Positions 44,446-57,595 of a stretch of DNA of 64,000 nucleotides are shown here, in pieces. The notes under the pieces were generated by a model, which worked only from the letters and a program-made list of their open reading frames with translations, ran no database searches and had not been told where the DNA came from. Each line of letters starts with the position of its first letter. The first letter of the stretch is position 1. The stretch is taken from positions 392,501 to 456,500 of the forward strand of contig JANUWF010001726.1 of the NCBI GenBank assembly GCA_026120185.1, in the 5' to 3' direction. Origin of the DNA: Voacanga thouarsii (Eukaryota; Streptophyta; Magnoliopsida; Gentianales; Apocynaceae). The position numbers were made by a program, and so were the translations under genes.

Positions 44446-46260
44446 ACCCTATCTACAAATTCAACCTTCAGTATTTTTAATACAACAAAGCATAGTTCAA
44501 GAACCACCAAAAAGAATAGAATATAATTCTGTGTACCAGATCCATTCTTTCGTAATGTAAACCATTCCCAAAAAAATAACAGTCTCCTCCACTTGCACAT
44601 TTCATCCATAGCCTTATTCAAGCAAGAAATTCATTTCAATAGTCCATATTTCAAATTTAAAAAGTAGTAATTTGCACCAAATGAACTCAATATACCATAT
44701 AGATCATTTTTTTTTTTTTTTTTTGTAGAAGAAATAGCAATAGAAGCACCCAAATTAAAATAGAATAAACGTTCTTTTGAAATTAATGCACCCAATGTAA
44801 TACATATTAGCTCAACATAATCTAATCTATTATAGCTCATTTAGGCCAAAACACCAAGGAAAAATTAAACGAAGATAGGAACCCAAGAATTCAACTTCTA
44901 TTAAAATTGGGAAAAATAAAAAGAAAATCACCAATGAAATCATGCACTGCGAGAATGAATGGGCGATGTTCTCCAAGGCTAGGTGGCCTTTTCCACAGAG
45001 AAATCTCACTTGAATCTAGTGATCAGGTGTAGCCGAACAAAATTTGTAAAAGGACAAGGCTAGATTTCTGCAGGTGAAATCTGAGGATTGTTCACGGTAG
45101 GTTTGATGAAAAGAAATAAGGAATGGGTGCAGGAATAAAGAGATTTGAAATAATTTGAAAGGGGAGTACAGTGATGGGCACCAGTAACTAGGAAGAAAGG
45201 GAAGAAGGAGAGAATCGGTGAGTAAAATTTGGAAAATTTTTGAATGCTGGCTATTAAATTTTAGAATTTTGACATCAACCAACACTTGATCAATAGTTTA
45301 ACCGGCGCCGGTTCTTATTCAAAAACCTAATCATCTAAAGAAAACAACAGAATTTTAATTGCTTCACCAAACTAAATGGCGACAATTCAATGCTTAACCA
45401 GGCACCGGTTAAGCTCTATAACTTGATGAATTTTTTTTTTTTTTCTAAATTGAACCAGCACCTATTTAGTGCTCTAAATGACACCAATTTGCTTTAGTTT
45501 TCTAAAAGCAAACCTCTTCTTCTCTCTTTTACAATACCCAATAATAATTAAAATAAGCACATAAAATGGCAAATACATTACAATTACTAGAACTATCATT
45601 GCTAAATCCTCCATCCAAAGTCAAGTCCAAATAAAAGTGGCTAAATCTGAAGCTTAGGACACTCCCAAAATAAGCAAATACAACAAATAAAGGTAATCAA
45701 ATGCAACTTAAAGTTGTTCCTAACGTAAAACATAGGAAAATAGGAAGAGGATTGATTCTTTCCACACCTTTCTCGTGGGTTTGCATTTTTCTTCTCAAAC
45801 GCCTCAAGGTCCTTTCTATTTTTAGGTCAAAATTCTCCAAGTGTGTTTGCCCTCTCCTATTCATATAAGAAAAGATCTTCTTCAATCAAAACATAAAACC
45901 AAAATCACCCTCTAAATCAAGACGTACAATATGCACAAGAGTCACACCAAACCAAAACCTTAATACGTGCTCAAAATAAAAGAAGGGCTATGAACAATTT
46001 CCCAAGGAATCAATGAATAATGTATGAATGAATCAATAAAACTTCTAATACTTTCAAAAAAGTAGAACTTAATACACAACAACAACAAGTGAGAATTCTA
46101 CAATGCAATTGAACAAATACAATATATTCATAAGAAACACGTATAATTACCTAATTACAAGTTAGACATATATACATATATTCACAAATTCACAAGGCTA
46201 AATCAACAAAATTCTAGCTTTTCAAAATTATCATCTTCTTCAGCAACGGCACAAAAAACT
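44446..46260 (-). mobile_element. Element D internal DNA, proximal part
   Basis: Sense (minus) order: a primer site at 46241-46255 (TGCCGTTGCTGAAGA), a gag start remnant at about 45885-45697 (NFDLKIERTLRRLRRKMQ), then non-coding DNA with GGCGCC-type motifs at 45301-45312, 45399-45412 and about 45453. No pol. The organisation resembles elements A and C. Confidence 0.65.
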
Positions 46261-47788
46261 TGATATGTGTTTTTATGTGTGTATGCTTATGCTTAGGAAG
46301 AAGTGTCAACAATTCATACAAAATAGCCAAATTTTAATTAAAATAACAAAAATCACTTACACAACACATATATGAGCAAGTATACCCCATCGCGTAATAT
46401 AGAGAATTGGTAAGTATCGAAGATCCTCAGGTAAATGACAAGTACTATTACTAGGCTATTATCTCATTATTTGGCCAATCAATCATATGGACAACATGGA
46501 AAATTTGTCAAAGGAAATAACCAAACCCGTCACCCAAAAAATCATTGAAGATTACCAAGCACACAAGAGTAAGAAAAGGGATCAATAATGTATCCAAATA
46601 GCATTCACCAATATTAAGCCAAACTTCAACCAACTACGTTAGCTAATTAACAATCTAAAATTAGCGCTTATAGGTTATCCTATATACAAAATCCACTCTC
46701 TCTCGAATTATGGGTCTCTTACCCTTAATCTAATTAGTGGGTATCTCTACTTCACTAACCAAATCTAATGAGCATTAAGACTAATTACCCATCTAATAGG
46801 GAAGTAGTATGCCTATCTCTAGACAACTCTATAAACCTTCAACCACCTAGTTATTGTCCCCCAACCCTTTTCTCGAGCTAATCGAAGGAAAACCCAGTAG
46901 GTAAATTAATTAATTAGGCCTCTCAATCTTAACCTCATCTCTCGAATTCATTAGGATAAGAAACCCAATTAACTAAAATACACAAAGCAAAGCAACTGAT
47001 TGAATACTAAATAATAGACTGCAAATAACCAAAATAAAGGTCAATATCTAACAAAGGGTTTAACCGTTCAAATGCATTAATAATCTATGAAAACTTGAAC
47101 AAAATCAAGTAAGAAATAGAAGGGAAAAGAGTGAAACTGTTAGGCAAGTAGCCTATCTTCTTCTTCTTGAGATTTCCCCTTGAGATTACCCTTCTTCTCT
47201 TCCAAATAAAGCTTAGATCTTCTCTTAGGTGCTTCTCTTAGCTCTCTAGGGTTTTGGTGGCTCTCATTCTAGAAAAACCAGTCTTCAAATGATAGAAATG
47301 AAGGTATATATAGGGAAGCTTGGGAAGCCATTTGAAAATTGCAGAAAATTAAATTTGTGACATTAACCTTTTTCCCAAAACAAATCGAATTCAACCAATT
47401 AATCGACGCCCATTATGCAAGTCATCCAGTGCCAGTTTCTTATAGTTCTAACTAGTATCTTTTTCAACACATAAAACCGGCCCCTGCTTTCTATGGTAAT
47501 TGGCATCAATTTCTCTCTGTTTTATCCGGTGCATTTGTTAAGTCTTTGATCGACTTTCTGTGCTCAACCCTGGCTGATTGGTTCTAGTAACTGACTCCTG
47601 CTCATTTCATTTGGCACCGGTTATATACTTTTCTACTCTAATTTGTTCACTTTGTCTAGTCCATCTCCTAATTTTATAATTTTCACAAAATAATATAAAA
47701 ATAAGGGGAATAAGTAGTATTTACTCACAAGTTCCATAGTTTATAGCACAAATAACTAATGAATTATATCACTAATGAGCACTTATCA
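46261..47788 (-). mobile_element. Element D 5' LTR
   Basis: 1,528 bp in minus orientation. Sense start TGATAAGTGCTCATTAG, sense end AAACACATATCA, followed by the primer site. It is closely related to the C-type LTR piece immediately to its right, in opposite orientation. Confidence 0.85.
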
Positions 47789-48521
47789 TATTCAATTACT
47801 TGATTTGATTTAGGTTATTGATTTGTTGAATTTTTCTTAGTCTTAATGAATTCGAGAGATATGGTTAGGATTGAGAGGCCCAATTAGTCAATTTACCATA
47901 CTGGTTTGATTTCGATTAACTCGAGAAAAAGGTTGAGGGTAAAGAAATAGGTGATTAAAAGGTTATGAAGTTGCCTAGAGATAGGGACACAATTTCTCCC
48001 AAATTGAGAGTGAGTAATTAATCTTAATGCTCCTTGATTTGATTAGTGAGGTAGAGATACCTATTGATTAGGTTAAGAGTTGGAAACTCATAAAGCGAGA
48101 GAGAGTAGGTTTTAACTTAGATTGCCAAATTGGTGCTAATTTAGATTATCAATAGGCCTATTTAGTTGATTTAGGCCTTCTAATTCAATGACTTAATCTT
48201 TTCCTTCTTCTTTAGGCGTTTGGTAATCATAGGGGAATTTTTTGGTGTACTTAGGTTGGTTAATCCTATTGTCAATTCCTCATTTTCCTAATTGGGATGA
48301 TTAGCCAAACAGTGAAGCAATAGCATAGTAGAAGTATTTGTCACCGTACCTAATACATACATACTTGCCAATTAGAGCTCTATATTACATGATGGGTATA
48401 TTTGCCCATATGTGTATTGTGTGAGTGATTTTTCTTATTTTAAATTAAAAATTGATTAATTTCCTATGATTTTTTTGAGATTTCTTCCTATGCACAAACA
48501 TATACACACAAGCATACATCA
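47789..48521 (+). mobile_element. Element C 5' LTR, 5'-truncated
   Basis: The R/U5 part of a C-type LTR, ending CATACATCA at 48521. A decayed primer site (TTTAGCGTTGTGGTAGGGGA) follows at 48526-48545. U3 is missing where it meets element D's LTR. Confidence 0.8.
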
Positions 48522-48989
48522 AGTTTTTAGCGTTGTGGTAGGGGATTGAATGACAATATTTTGAATTTCTTGAGTTTTCTTGATTTGGCCTTGTAATTAT
48601 GCATACCTTGAAGTATAACTAACTTGTTCCTAGGTAGTTGTATCGTTCCTTTGTGAATATGTATGTTTGTTTGTAGTTCTAATTTACATGTAAAAAATTT
48701 TTTGTATGTGTACTTTAGGTTTGGATTGATTTGGCCAAATTATATTTGAGAATTCTCTTTTGTTATTGTTGTTGTTCTTCTAGTGAAATTTCAGAAATTT
48801 TATTAATTTATTGATTTTTCTATATGTTATTCATTGATTCATTAAAAATTTGTTTATAGCATAGTTTGATCTTGAGTACATATTAAGATTGATTGATTTT
48901 ATTCTTTATAAGATTGTCTTGATTTTGGGAGTAACTAAGGTTTTATGTTTTGATTGAAAGAATTTATATAAATAGGAGAGTGCAAGGAA

Positions 48990-51900
48990 CAGTTGGAGAA
49001 TTTTGACCCATAAATAGAAAAGACCTTGAGAAGGTTGAGGAGAAAGAGACAAGAAGAAAGTTTTGTAAATCAAAATTTGGAAGAATTAGGTAGATTATTT
49101 GTGCTTTTGGAAAATCTAGAAGCATAGACCTAATTAGTGAAAATATTGGAGTTCATGGAGATAAGCCACAAAATGGAAATGGAATTGGAAGGAGAACCAT
49201 TAAAAATTATGCTAGACCTTCTGTAACACCCTACTTTTTTACTTTCGGTTGGTTACTACCTGTAATAGGATGAGAATTTACATCAACGACCAGAACAAAA
49301 GTTGATCGGTGTATTGAGACGAACACTCTGGAGAAATAAAATTTTGTCGGGACTTGGATGTAATTATTAGATTTGTTTTACCTGAACCCTAAATTTTTGG
49401 AAGGCAATTAAGATTAAAAGAATAAGAATTTTAGGGTACTCTAGAAAGAGAAATTGATCAGTGCAATGAGGCGCACGTTTTGGTGCGAATTATGCTACCT
49501 GGGGTATAGGGGGCATTTTCGTCATTTTAACTGCGCTCGCGACTTTGACCGCAAATTTGACTAAGTAGAGAGGAAATTGAAGAATTTAAGTGTTACCAAT
49601 GGATTCAGTGGAATTTTTGGAGTTGGGTAGTGAAATAAAATTTTTTCATTACGAACCCGATTTTAGCCATTTCTGAAGAAAATAGAAAATTACAGTTGGA
49701 AATGGGACGTGTGGCTTCTTATAATTGGTGGATGAAAATAAGTGTCGTTTAGTGATTGGTTAATGAGGTCAAGTGTTTCTATTTGATTGGTTGTGATTAA
49801 AAAAAAAAAAGGAAGAAGAAATAAAGAAGAATGGCCCACAAGAAATAAATAAGAATAGTTCACAAGAAATACATAAGGATGGCCCACAAGAATGAAAATT
49901 TTGACCAAGTTGGACCACCTTTTGATTTCATTTGACCAAGCTTAATTAAGCTAATCTTGATTTGAGTATGTTAATCAAGGTTGATTATGCATGGCCATGC
50001 AAGAATAGAAAATATCTATAATGTTCTAATAGTTTCTACCTTTTTCTATAAATTTCTTTAAGGTTCTAGAGAACTCTAAATTTTTCCATAAGTTTCTACA
50101 AGTGATGAGTCATCACCTAAAGCTTTCTAGAAATTTTGGTTCATCATTCCATGTGTACCAATTACATTTCAAAGCTTCCTACTCAAGAGTCCTACATAAG
50201 CCATGACAAAAGCATGTGATGTAAGGCATTACATAAGCAAAGCTTCCTATACAAGCCTTCTAACATCTATAAATAGGCCATGAAGGCCAACTAAAATGGC
50301 TTTAGATAGCCAAAATTTCTGAGCAAACAAGAGAGAAAAGGGAGAAGAGAAAAGAAAAGGAAATAGAGAAGAAAGAGAGGGAGAAACCGGAAATAGAGAG
50401 GAGAGAAAGAGAAAGAGAAAAGCAAGAAGATGCTTGGACTGTCCAGCCTCCAAATGCAGCAAAGAAAAGGTAAAGATCTACCTTACTTGAAGTAAAGGTA
50501 TTATATAAAGCATGGAGATCATTTTGGTATACATATTGTGAGAAGTTTATGTGTGATAGTTAGGTGAAGTTGTATGAAAGCTATCCTTGTGTGCAGAAAA
50601 TTCTGGGAGGTTTTATGTTCAGTAAATATGTAAAGTTTCAGGATTTGAAGGAATCAGGCATATATATTTGTAGCTAAGGATCATAGAGACATTTTAGAAA
50701 AAGTTTGACGTTAATCGGATTTACGGATCAAAAGTTATGGTGAAAATAATAAAAGGTGCCAAATCAGTGACGGGATTTTTCCTACTGGAACTTTGTGTGC
50801 AAAACTGAACAGAATAGACAATAGAATTGGTACTCCATGAATCGGAACTAGTAAAGGAATGTCTTAAGGATATTTTACAATTGGTTTGACATCATTTGGA
50901 TTTGTGAATTAAAAGTTATGGGCAAAACAAGTTAGGGTGTCAAACTGGAAAATTGCAGAATGTTAAGGAAAGAATGAATAGTGAAACTAAGTCAAAACTA
51001 CTGAGGCTGTTTTTGCCCAATACCGTGATTCTGGAACCAGAAACCTAAAAACGGCCTATATTGAATTAAATTTAAGAGTCTCACGGTCATTTTGGTATAT
51101 CATGGAGCCAAATCGAAGCTGTAAATTAAAAGTTATATACAAAACAAAATGGTGTGTCAAACCAGTGAAATTCCAGAAAAGTAGTCCGAAAAGAATGGAC
51201 TTAAGGGTGATTAATTATGTGATTTTGGACAAAAAAATTAGGGAAACATGAAGTGAATCCCTTGTTTATGAAGTGAGGAAGGATGTGGAAAAAGTAAAAT
51301 GAAAGAATTGATCAAACGATGGAAAAACGATGCGAACGAAAGTTGAATGTTTTTCTTAAGCATCGGCTAACCGTCGGCCCCAACGGCTAAACGACGGTTG
51401 AACGTCGGGCACGTCGGCCGGATGTCGGCTACCCGACGGCTATTTTTTGGCCAAACACCAATTGACCCGAAAACAATGTTTGGTGTAGGTTTAGCGACAA
51501 ACAGCTAACGAAATATCAAAAACGGTAGGAACGGAGGTTAAACGGTCGTGAACAGAATGAGAGGCTTTGGACACGAGGTGAGTCACATTGATTTCTAAAC
51601 CTTTTTAAATGCTAGTGTGCTTTGATTTTCTATGAAATGCTATGTTTTATGCCATTTTGGAAATCCTTGAATATGTTTAATGTTTACATGAGCAACATTT
51701 GCTTTTATACTATTTTGGACTCGAATAAATTTCATATTCAGCTTGGAAACCTTCCTGGATGTTTAAAACACGAATTTTGTGAATTTAGTCCTTTTCGGAT
51801 TAAATATTTGGGATTTCTAAAAAATGGTAAATTTTGGAATCAGGTATTTAGAGAATAATCCAAGTATCCTTATTGGAATATTTTATGAAAACTCTTGGAA

Positions 51901-53585
51901 TTCGGGTATTCGGTAAATGACCGAAATATCCTTATTGGAACTTTTGTGAATATTTTTCAAATCGGGTAAGGGTAAAATGACTCGGATACCCTCAATAAGT
52001 CATTTGGTATCTGGCATGAGTGAAATGACCCGAATACCCTCGGAAAAATGAATTTTGTGATCAAGTACGGCCCCAGAAAATAAGAAATATTTTGATTTGA
52101 AAATCCTGCGGGATCAGATGGGGTTGGTATTGTTTCGTTGAGTACTCAACAAGGACTTTGATCTTTGTACTAGCCCATGTTAGATAGACGACCCCAAGTA
52201 ACCTGATCAGTTCTGGGGATTGTCTTACTCCAAATAGGGCGACAGGATATTGTGATGAGTCGTTCCTGGCTAGCCGTTGTGAGCCCGACAATTGCCTGTT
52301 GATTATGATTGGTGGGTTGTTCACATGAGACCGAGCGGGGACACTCGGTGTGTTCAACCCCTTGCCACCTCGATGGTGATTGACGTTAGGATTGGGACCC
52401 CTGGCTTATGGTGGCAAGTAAAAGATCCCTAAGTTCATGGTAAGGTACATTGATACACTGCTCATCCTTCCGGCATGACACGGGTGACATGTTGTAAGGC
52501 GCAGTCCCTGGCACAAGAGACCGTGTAGCTGAAGGCGAAATTCTTTGAACTTTGCACACGGGTCGCACTTCTAGATGGGGAAGAACCCGCATTTATTAAA
52601 ATTAGGGGCCATATGTTTGGAAATCATTGTTTTTCAAATGTACATGATAACTTGATCCTAAATTTACCAATTACTGCTATTTCGCTGTTGTGAAATTTAT
52701 TTCAGCAAAGATTTTGAAAATCGACTCTTTTTTAAAGGAAACACTGTCACACACACGTGACTCACTGGGTGATTTTTCACTCACACGTGTCTTTTATCTT
52801 ATTTTTTTTGTAGGATCCGGAATTGGAAGAGTCTACGGATAGAGGACGATACCACAATGAGAGCAGAATAGGTCCGGATGTCTCCTCTTTGGACCTTATA
52901 TACTCTGTTGATTATTCATTATAAAGACCCCTTATCTGGGTATCTGGATGGGGCAACACCCAATATTGGTATGCTTCCGTTGTTACCTTTAGTAGGGGTG
53001 TTAAACCTTCACTCTATAGAACAAAGTCAAGTATCTTGAGACCTAGAGTAAAGGCAAATAACTTTGAGTTGAAACCTTCATTTCTCCAAATGGTGTAGCA
53101 GACAGTGCAATTTGATAGACTACCCGATGAGGATCCCAATGTACATATTGCGAGCTTTCTTGAGATATGCTACACTTTGAAGCTGAATTGGGTATCTGAA
53201 TATACAATAAGGTTGAAATTCTTCCCATTTTCACTTCGAGATAGAGAAGACTACTTTGAGGGCAGATATTACACAATTGCGCAAGATGTACAATGAATAG
53301 ACATGTTGGTTTGGTGAGTTCACACCTTCCTCTCATAATAGTATGCGAAGATTAAGAGACGCACTGATGAGCAAGATAGGCAGCTCAATAAGATAGTATA
53401 GGCCCAATAGAGACAGACTAGGCACCTAGAGAGCCTGAAGCACAAGCATAAGTTCCAAGAAGATTTCATGCGACATATATGGCAGATTGTCACCCCTGAC
53501 AACTCTCCACCACCTTTGACTCTTGGTGATGCTGATGAATCCCCCGATTACCACACTGGCAGTGTACCGAGCAGTCCTCACTAGA
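48990..53585 (+). pseudogene. Element C gag fused by deletion to the second-ORF C-terminus
   Basis: The gag start is recognisable at about 49005-49100 (IEKTLRRLRRKRQ), broken by stops, then interrupted at 49221 by the solo LTR. It resumes at 53007 (about 53100-53250: FDRLPDEDPNVHIASFLEIC, then FFPFSLRDRE). Directly after LRDRE the similarity jumps to a charged region resembling the end of element A's second ORF (RRTDEQDRQLN ... HIWQIVTPDNSPPP), ending near 53585. Most of gag and all of the region up to the second ORF's tail have been deleted. Several stops are present. Confidence 0.75.
49222..53006 (+). mobile_element. Second solo LTR, long-LTR Ty3/gypsy (Tekay/Del-like)
   Basis: 3,785 bp, starts TGTAACACCCTAC and ends GGGGTGTTAAA, flanked by a perfect 5-bp TSD CCTTC (49217-49221 and 53007-53011). 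It is homologous to 12351-16023 over most of its length. It retains a TATA box TATAAATA at 50268-50275 followed by a purine-rich leader, in a part the other copy lacks, and it keeps more CpG in the ~51350-51440 block. ORFs within it on the minus strand are chance. Confidence 0.88.
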
Positions 53586-54894
53586 CATTTCATCTATTTT
53601 TATTTTGTTTCATTTTATGAACACATTTCCATTGTACATATATTTTTACAACTTTCATGGAAATTTAGTGCATTTCATTCTTTTTCATGTATATTATGTT
53701 TCTAGTTTATTTTACCTTTGTTTTAACTCATATTTATATATCTTTTTTATTGTGGAAGAAAATTGTGGAAACACGTGGATCAATGCTGCACTTCTTTTCT
53801 TCAAAAAGTTTTGTGAAACTGAGCATCGCACAATTGAGAAGTATCACTTTCCCTTTCTCCCTTCTCTTTTTTCAATTCCTTGTTAGATGTGTTATTGTTC
53901 CAATTATGGCCAATCAGGACATTATCCAATTCAAGTGTGGAGGAGAGGATTAAGCTTTACTTCTTGCAAATATTTATGGAATTCCTTGGTATTTCTCTTG
54001 TTATTATTGGTGTAAATATAGGTTTTTTTTTTTTTTGGGACTCTTATGGAATTGTTATTCTTTTTCTCTTGGCATGAGAATTTGGTGTGAGATTGTTTTG
54101 ATTGGGATATTCTTAGGTGAACGTGTATATTTGATGTGATGTAATCCCAGTCTTGAGAAGTTGAATTAACTTCGTTTATGTTTTAGTAAACATTTTGATA
54201 TTTTGTTTCATGGAAATTAATGAGAAACTTGTGATGAAATATAAGTAGGGAATTTTGATTGATTGATATTCTATGATCTTTTTGTTAGTCCTTACTCTAA
54301 ATTTAAGTAAATGTGGATTATGGTAAAATAATTAGAGACAGAGTAAGATATTGTAAAAACTGAATATCTTTATTACACATCTTCATTAGGCATTTACATT
54401 TCCTTACCCGAAACGAAAATGAGAGTGTAATAAGGGTAATGTAAAAGTTAAAAAATCATTGTTTATGCATCTCTACTAGACATTTACATATCCTACAAAG
54501 GTGATCATATGGACAAATCCTTTATTTATTATTTAGATTGCAATAATATTGAAAGTCATAGAACTTAAGTTGGCTCACTATTCATTACTTATACAAATCA
54601 CTTGGTTAGTATTATTGACTTAAGAAATGGGGTACGTGTTGAATAAATATAAACTTGTTTAATTCAACTTCGATGGCCTTAATTTTATCTATTCAAATAC
54701 ATGGGTTTATATGAGTTTAGCTTAGTTGAGTAATCTTGAATTGAATTCTCATCCCAAAAGAAAAGGAATATCTTTCTCATGATAGTCAATGTTGCCAAAA
54801 AAAATCCACTTTTGTTAAAATTGATTTTCGCTTGAGGTGCTTATTGTTTTGATAATTTGCTTGAGACAAATGAAAGTTTAAGTGTGGGGGAGCA
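53586..54894 (+). other. Element C 3' non-coding region
   Basis: T-rich DNA without a convincing gene. It parallels element A 41044-42911, including the internal PPT-like motif, before the true PPT and LTR. Confidence 0.65.
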
Positions 54895-54895
54895 A

Positions 54896-55912
54896 TGAAT
54901 GCTCATTATTGCTATATTTCTTAGTCATTTATGCAAGATTATGTTGAATCTTTGATTAGATGTCTATTCATTCTTTTTGTATTTGCCTTGTTTTGTACAA
55001 AATACATAAGTAGAAGATGATTGGAGAAACAAGGTGAAAATAGAGCATAAAAGTATCAAATCAGCATCGGCTAGGAGTTATAAAGGCTTTAGTTAACTAA
55101 GTTAATAGAAGTCAGTTTATGGACAGAAGAGGTACTGGTTCGAGACAGGGAGTTTGGAAACCAAAGCCTTGAGAATAACTGGCGCTGAAGGAGACAAGTA
55201 ATAGGTGCCAGTTCAGAGTAGGAAATTGGAAAAGGTACATAACTGGCACCGATCAAGCATTACAATAGGCACTAGTTCACATCACGAATTCCATTGTTTA
55301 GCAAGTTTTAAGGGCTTTCAAGCTCCACTATAAATACTTCTTTTTGTTGTCATTTCAAGAACAAAATGAGAGGGGGAGGGGCAACCTCCAATCCCTAGAA
55401 CTCCAAGAAGAAATCTAAGGAAAGGATCTAAGCTAACCTTGAAGAGAAGAGGGCATCTTCAAGAAGACGAAGAAAAGGGCAACTTGTCTACGAGTTTATC
55501 TTCTCTCATTTTATATTTCTTACCTTGATTTTGTTTGGGCATTCATGATTTATGATGTATTTAAAGGGTTGAACCCTTATATTTATTAAATCTTAACTTC
55601 TGTTTTTGGTTTGTTGAAATTTATTTAGGTATTCAATCACTTGATTTGAGTTAGGTTATTGATTTGTTGAGTTTTTCTTAGTCTTAATGAATTCGAGATA
55701 TAAGCTTAGGATTGAGAGGCTCGATTAGTTGATTTACTATATAGGTTTGCTTTCGATTAACTCGAGAGAGAGGTTGAGAGTAAAGAAATAGGTGCTTGAT
55801 TGAAGGGTTATGTGGTTGCTTAGAGATAGAGACACAGCATTTCCCCCAAATTGAGAGTAGGCAACTAATCTTAATACCCTTTGATTTGATTAGTAAGATA
55901 CAGATACCCATT
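54896..55912 (+). mobile_element. Element C 3' LTR, truncated
   Basis: Starts TGAATGCTCATTATTGC after the PPT. It has paired motifs AACTGGCGCTGA and AGGTGCCAGTT at about 55180 and 55208, with a further degraded pair near 55240-55270, and TATAAATA at 55329-55336. It is cut at ATACCCATTG where a CACTA-like end begins. Confidence 0.85.
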
Positions 55913-56786
55913 GCACTACTAAAAAAAAAAAAAAAGGCTTTTTGCTACACTTTTATTTGCAACGTAGCAAAATCTGTGGTAAAAACTTAGTTTTTAGTAC
56001 AGTTTTAAGTTCTGTAGCATATAATTTTTTTTGGTAACACTTTCTTTTTTTTTTTTTTTGTCTCGGCATCGTTTCTGTAGGCAAAAGTTCTTTTTTGCTA
56101 CAAAATTAAAAATTTCTTGGGTAAAAATAACTTTTGCCGTATAGATTTGAAATTGTTGTTAAATGAATTTTATTACTCACAGTTTTACTAAATTGTGGAA
56201 AAAAAGAATAGTTTTTCTTTTTTTTTTATCAAATATTAAAAAATGCCAGCATAAAATGAAAGCTATCATTAGGCACCATGGTTGAGGTAATCGTTTATAT
56301 TCAAGTGGTTGTGTGTTCAAATATTAATATTTACTGTTTTATTATTTTATATATAATTTTTTTGACCAACTACCTATGTACACTTTTTGCCTTACTTTAT
56401 TTAGTTTGAACAGAATCTACTTTTTACAATCAAACAAAAAGAAATAAAAATAGAAAGTTGATGTACATAAACTTTAGTATACTCTATTTTTTTATCGGGG
56501 TATAGCGACCGACTATGGTATGGGGAGGGATATTTTTGTTACATTTTAAATTTGCTAAATAAGTTATGCTTTTTTTTTTTTTTTGGAGATGGGGGCAGCA
56601 GGTTTAGATGGATGAAAAATATTATCTTTATATTTGTAACATTTGTATTTTTCTAAAAAAAAAATTTACCAAGAGAGAAAGAATAAATAGGAATTAATCC
56701 GACATCGAACCTAAGACTTTCATCCCCGATAACAATTCTTTTGCTGCTATGACAAATTGCTTCAACTATAAAATTTTCACTTTGTT
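55913..56786 (+). mobile_element. CACTA-like DNA transposon end
   Basis: CACTACTAAAAAAAA begins here, followed by subterminal motifs TTTGCTACA and TGTAGCAAAA in both orientations (about 55935-56110). This is the signature of plant CACTA elements. It interrupts the C-type LTR. No transposase is seen before LINE L2 begins at 56787, and the other end is not found, so it may resume after 62683 and end beyond the window. Confidence 0.6.
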
Positions 56787-57595
56787 AGGTTCTTGAATCT
56801 AGCTATTAGAGAGAGAAAGTGTTGAGAGAGAAGCTCTCAAACTCCGGTGAGTTCACTTCCCGTTCTCGATATCCATGGCTGATCTTCATGTTGCAGTGAA
56901 TGTTAACATAACCCATGCTGGTTAGTCACCCTTCATTTCTTTTTTTTATGGTTTTGTTCACTGTGTAGCTACACTTATGTGATTGTATTCTATAATGCTA
57001 TCTCTCTGGCCTACCCGATTATGAACAATGGACAGTCTTCTATGTCTTAGTTCCTTTGTTTCTTGGTTATGCTAATACCATTTGCGCTATGGGTCCTGCT
57101 TGATCGTAGTTGGGTTGGTGTCTCTTCTATTCTTCTATCCTACTTCTTCCCAATCTTACTCCCTATCTCTCCTAGAAGTGCCTGGTATCCTTTCCAATAA
57201 TATCCTCCTGTAGTGCTATGTATATCAGTTGGCTAGATTGTTGGCTGATTGTAGGGGGATGATCCATTACGTCCAGGGCTTCTCTTATGACATCAAAAAA
57301 TGACTCTTTGATCTTCATAAACTACTACCTTTGTGTGAATACCAGTTTGTCAATCCCTCGTTTCTGTCTTCTCAAGAACTCTAATCTGCCTAGGGTTTAT
57401 TCTTAATTTCAAAATTCTACCGACCAACCTCCCGCTCGTTCTACAAACTTTCTCCCACGTAGCTTCTTTCCATGTAAGTCAGGTAGTTAGTTTACCTAAC
57501 CTTGGATACCATTATCTTATTCTAGTAGCTTGTCTTCTTCCTGTTATCTGTTTGGCTATATTCCTCTCTCTCTTGGTGTTGGGGGGCCGGACCTA

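Larger units (their letters stand above)
48522..54895 (+). mobile_element. Element C internal region, deleted and split by a solo LTR
   Basis: Contains a decayed primer site, gag N-terminus, a nested solo LTR (49222-53006), more gag, a fused C-terminal piece of the second ORF, a 3' non-coding region with an internal AAGTGTGGAGGAG (about 53931) and a PPT AAGTGTGGGGGAGCA at about 54880-54894. Pol is absent, as in element A. Confidence 0.8.

Noticed and set aside
52061..52592. Two minus-strand ORFs inside the second solo LTR
   Set aside because: No matching frame in the related solo LTR at 12351-16023, and no protein motif; chance ORFs.
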